Positions 60,165 to 64,000 of a DNA stretch of 64,000 nt are shown here, in pieces. The DNA comes from Poecilobothrus nobilitatus. Taxonomy: Eukaryota; Arthropoda; Insecta; Diptera; Dolichopodidae. The translations under genes and the position numbers were made by a program. The notes under the pieces were generated by a model. The model was not told the DNA's origin. It saw only the letters and a program-made list of their open reading frames with translations, and made no database searches. The first letter of the stretch is position 1; every line of letters begins with the position of its first letter. The stretch is taken from contig OX352774.1 of the NCBI GenBank assembly GCA_947095535.1, positions 72,850,416 through 72,914,415 of the forward strand, written 5' to 3'.

Positions 60165-62479
60165 ATGATCTACAAAATTTAAAATATATTTTGATACAGG
60201 TTAGTTCACCTGGATCGTACATTATCACAATCTCCTAAATAAGAAGCTGCGTTGTAAAATAAAAAAATACTTGTAAACTTGTGAATTGATTAAAATCAAT
60301 TCTAATAGTAACAGTATATTTGTACTTTCGTAATCAATTATTCCCTTTTAATCGAAAATATAACAATGATCCAAACACACCCATATTATTTTAAAAGGGT
60401 ACAAATAATACAGACGAGGGATCGAGAGATATCATTGCTTCGTTTTTTTTTGTCAACTATAATCAGACGGTAATGTTCAGAAATAAAATTAGTTCTTCAA
60501 TTTTATTTTCGGATAACTGCGTATATATGTGAAGATAGAGAATTTTTCGTCTAACAAAATATTTAGTTTAGATTCGCGTAGTGATGGTGATGGGAAATCT
60601 CTTTTTCTTTGAAATGTCTACACGGTGTGTTACAAAAAAATTATTATCCCGACTGAATCAGTTCCTGCCGGTCTATTCTATTAAATATATCTTTGAGTAA
60701 TTTCATTTTATAATTGGGATTAAATGTTGATTTTTAAATAATTATATATTTTTCTATACATTAGATTTTTACAATTAAATATTGATTAAAGTAGCACTAT
60801 ATATATATTTTTTTATATGTACTGGTATATTTAAATATACTAAGTTATAAATTCTATAATTTCTATAATAGTAAAATTGGTATATGCGAGAGTCAGTCCT
60901 TTTTTTGTAGTTTAAATAAAAATACATACCTATGCATAACTTTTAATGTAAAATAACTACTATTAAATCAATTAAAATTTTTACTTATATAATATAAAAA
61001 AAAAAAAAAACTATTATTTATTACTAGTCAAATTAATCCAATCCTATTAAAAAATGTTATCACATTTACTTTACACATGACATGTGAACATAGTTAAAAA
61101 AAATAAATTTTAATAAAATTTTTTTTTTCGTTTTATATATGAAATATTATAAAGGACACCCTTTATATATCTTTAATCTAATAGATATTTATGAAACAAA
61201 AATTCCAAGTGTGCATTCCATTTTATATTTTTGGGAAAATAAATAAAAACAAAAAACAAAACTATCTAAAAATGTTCATTGTAAACTGAAATAAACGAAA
61301 ATTAAGGGTCGACAAGTTTATGCCAAAAAAAAAAAAAAACAACAAAAACCACCACTGAAATTAAAAAAAACCTTCACAAGAAAAAAAGTGAAATAGAAAA
61401 TTCAAAAACAAAAAATTTTTATTATCAGAAAATCAGAAAAGCAAGAATTAACCAGTTTTTTTTCTCACCCGAAATTATTCACAAAATAAGGTAAAAATGT
61501 CAGATATATGAAATAGGATTTAATAATAATAAAAATAAAAACTCAGACAAAAATATAAGAATGGTAACAGAATTTTTTTAAAAGGGGTTAGGTACCATCA
61601 CATAAAATTATAATTTTTATCGAAAAAGAAATATATACGTATGTAATAATAATTTGCTATCTCTTTCTTTTTCTTACAAAAAAAAAAATAAATAAATTTT
61701 CATTGTTTTGAAAGATATGTCGTAGGTTTTTTTTTTTATCTTTTAATAAGAACAACAAATTTTTTAATATTTATTTTAATATTGTTTACTTACCCTTTAA
61801 CGAAACTAATTTTAATTAACCCGTGACTTGCGAATTTGAATATTATTACTTTTTTTTTTGCATATTTAAGATTTGAAATTTTTTTCAGTAAATATAAATA
61901 ATATTAAGTATATTAAGAATCTACAATTATTGCTAACCATGAAAAAATAAAATTTAATAATTAAAAAATTCTATTAATAGCTTTCATTTATTGTTTCAAA
62001 AAGGAAAGGATTTGTGATGCTTTAATATGCTTTGTATAGAATATATATTTTGATTATGTATATATGTTTTTAGAAAAAAAAAAATTCCTTAATTGTATGC
62101 GCCTGGTAGCTACATCAAGAAATATGTATCGAATAGATTAGATTATTATTTAAGGGGTTTAAATTGTGTTGGCATCTTTTGATTTAGATCTATTGCGTTC
62201 CTCTTATTACTATACATGTTGTGAGTTCTGCCTATACACTTATATAATATTTCTGTCAGCCTTACTGTCTCTAACTGAATATGTGTAGAGGGTTTATTGA
62301 TGACAGTTCATCTTCGGTAAAACAATATGCTCTTAAGTGTAACTCAAAGGAAGTTGGAAGTAAAACTCAGCAGTTTTTGAGTATATGTGCCGTGGAGATA
62401 CTTCTTTTTCTTCTTCTTCTTGACTGAAGATTGCGATTCTTTTTCCAATTTTCTTTTAGTGTCCCTTTGATCGACTGTG
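60165..62479. other. AT-rich intergenic DNA
   Basis: No gene recognised. Poly-A/T tracts are frequent. From about 62100 the composition becomes more balanced, leading into the LINE-like segment. Confidence 0.45.
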
Positions 62480-62775
62480 TCTCGACAGTAAACTTTGTTA
62501 GAATTATCAGTTTATTTTTACTGGCTCCTATGATTTGTTCATATCTTTGCCGATTATAGTTTCCCAGAAATTCCTTATTATGTCTGAGCGCGGATTGCGT
62601 ACTCTATATAGTGTACTCCTACAATTTTCCTCTTCAATTTTTAGTGCTTCTCTTATTTTTGAGTTTAACTATACCATAAAACACTCGGAACCTGCTTTCA
62701 AGTTAAGAGAATTCCAGCTCCTTCTTTTGTAAGTCGATCCGTTTCTTCATTTCCGTTTATACATAGACGACGAGG
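62480..62775 (-). mobile_element. Probable LINE RNase H fragment
   Basis: The minus strand from 62775 reads RRLCINGNEETDRLTKEGAG, which matches the GxxGNExAD.LAKEGA signature at the end of LINE RNase H domains. After a stop it continues IREALKIEEENCRSTLYRVR in a plausible linker. Composition is more balanced than the flanks. It may be an upstream part of the LINE family whose 3' end is at 31920 and 57811, but that link is an inference. Confidence 0.45.
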
Positions 62776-64000
62776 TTATTTTATTGTTGTTCCTAAGCAA
62801 TTTAGATTCAATAAGCACTTTCAAACTAATTCTACACATCAAAAAATCTGGCGAACAGTCTTTAATCAACTATAGATGGAAGGGATCTAATTTAACGACT
62901 GCGGTATTATTGTCTCAAAATACGAAATAATTTGGGTTTTAAAAATAAAATAACTTGTCTAAATTTAAAACAGATTTTTTTTAAATGTTCATTTTTATTT
63001 TTTAGTTACTTATGAAACCGTCGTTCTGTAGAAAAACGAAAAAAAAATTTTTAAATGTGTAATGTGCTTAATCCTTATTCGTTTCAAGTCAAAAATAATA
63101 CACATTTTTTGTAAACTAGATTACTGTAATCCCAGAAACTAGAACTAATGAATTCTACTCAGAAATTATATCTTCTGAAATTTTGACATTTTTATATTTG
63201 ACATTTACTTATATTTTTTGATTCGTATAATTTTTTCGAATTTGGGCGGAGATTGGCAAGATTTTTTTTTTGGTATTAAAAAATTTTTATTTAAAATATA
63301 AAACTTCGGATATAAAGGGTTAAAAAAGAAGCGTTTTAAAGATAAGGAAATCGTTTGATTCTTAATAAGCCAGCAAAAATATAGCAAGTGAAAGTGAAAA
63401 TAAAAGAATGGCATGGAATGCCTTCAATTTTTTTATTTTTGCGATAGCTTTCACTTATTATACTTATTATCTCTGTATTTTATTATTTATTTTTTTTTTT
63501 TAGTAAAAGTAATCAAATAAAAAAAGATATGAAACCACGAATTTTCAACAGTTTTTTAAGAATAAGAATTTAAAAAAAAAACAAAAGAAGATTCTCTATT
63601 ACTTTTTAGGAAAAAAATGGCAATCAAATATAACTTTTATTCTTTTGTTTGATCTTTTTTTAAAAAGAATGTGAAAAAAGAAAAAGTATTTGTATTTTTA
63701 TTTATGGAAAATTATTAAATTTTATATTAGTTAAGCGAAATATGTATATAAGAGTATGAATGTAAAAGTAAAATTTAAAATTCTCTGAGTAAAATATAAA
63801 ATTGTATAAAATTTAAAATAAAACGAGGTATTCTGAATTTTTTGAAAATTTTCTTATATTTTGTTTTACTATCAAAATAAAATTAACTGAGAACTCTAAT
63901 AAACTTCCTATTGGAAAACTGTTGGCTAAAGGGGCCATTAAAGAAAACTGACATAAAGAATAACGGTGCATGCAGATTTTGTCAACAAGAAAAATAATAT
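62776..64000. other. AT-rich DNA to the right edge
   Basis: No gene, RNA or repeat recognised. The minus-strand frame at 63205-63414 is Phe/Lys-rich and judged spurious. Confidence 0.45.

Overview
The window is nuclear DNA from an insect, probably a dipteran; the order is an inference and no species is claimed. The DNA is extremely A+T-rich (about four fifths by eye) with many poly-A/T tracts. Genes use A/T-ending codons and short introns of 57-84 nt with GT/AG ends, as well as a few introns of 1-3.5 kb. Between genes lie tRNA-derived SINEs, non-LTR retrotransposon remnants and several kinds of short inverted-repeat elements. No bacterial operon, CRISPR array, rRNA or intact tRNA gene was seen.

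Layout. A C2H2 zinc-finger gene, cut by the left edge, ends at 1856. About 20 kb of gene-free DNA follows, carrying at least six inverted-terminal-repeat elements, three SINEs, a 5'-truncated LINE and unclassified repeats. A second, paralogous C2H2 zinc-finger gene lies at 22246-23700. It converges on a GSTCD-type methyltransferase gene on the minus strand (23838-25597), which is followed by PDCD5 (25982-26389, minus). After 4 kb of AT-rich spacer, a large ten-exon gene on the plus strand (30533-47152) encodes a PCM1 (pericentriolar material 1) orthologue of about 2428 residues. It faces, tail to tail, a four-exon NAGLU gene for lysosomal alpha-N-acetylglucosaminidase (52595 down to 48980, 789 residues). 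The last 11 kb hold only mobile-element relics and one unexplained stop-to-stop reading frame.

How the genes work together. The five gene families serve different processes: DNA binding, an uncharacterised methyltransferase, chaperonin/apoptosis-linked PDCD5, centriolar satellites and heparan sulphate breakdown. I infer ordinary gene neighbourhood rather than a pathway. The two zinc-finger genes are tandem paralogues that share their N-terminal segment as well as their fingers. Exon structures were joined by hand from splice signals and reading phase. Every join keeps the frame, but none has been tested with transcripts.

The most useful new observations are: a 63-nt in-frame intron in the first zinc-finger gene that looks like coding sequence; a complete PCM1 exon model that explains several separate open frames; the NAGLU signal-peptide exon 1.1 kb from the rest of its gene; a pair of oppositely oriented 642-bp inverted-repeat elements; one SINE family present five times, always on the same strand; and a 101-codon open frame at 59859-60161 of unknown identity. 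I found no convincing evidence of a new defence or signalling system.
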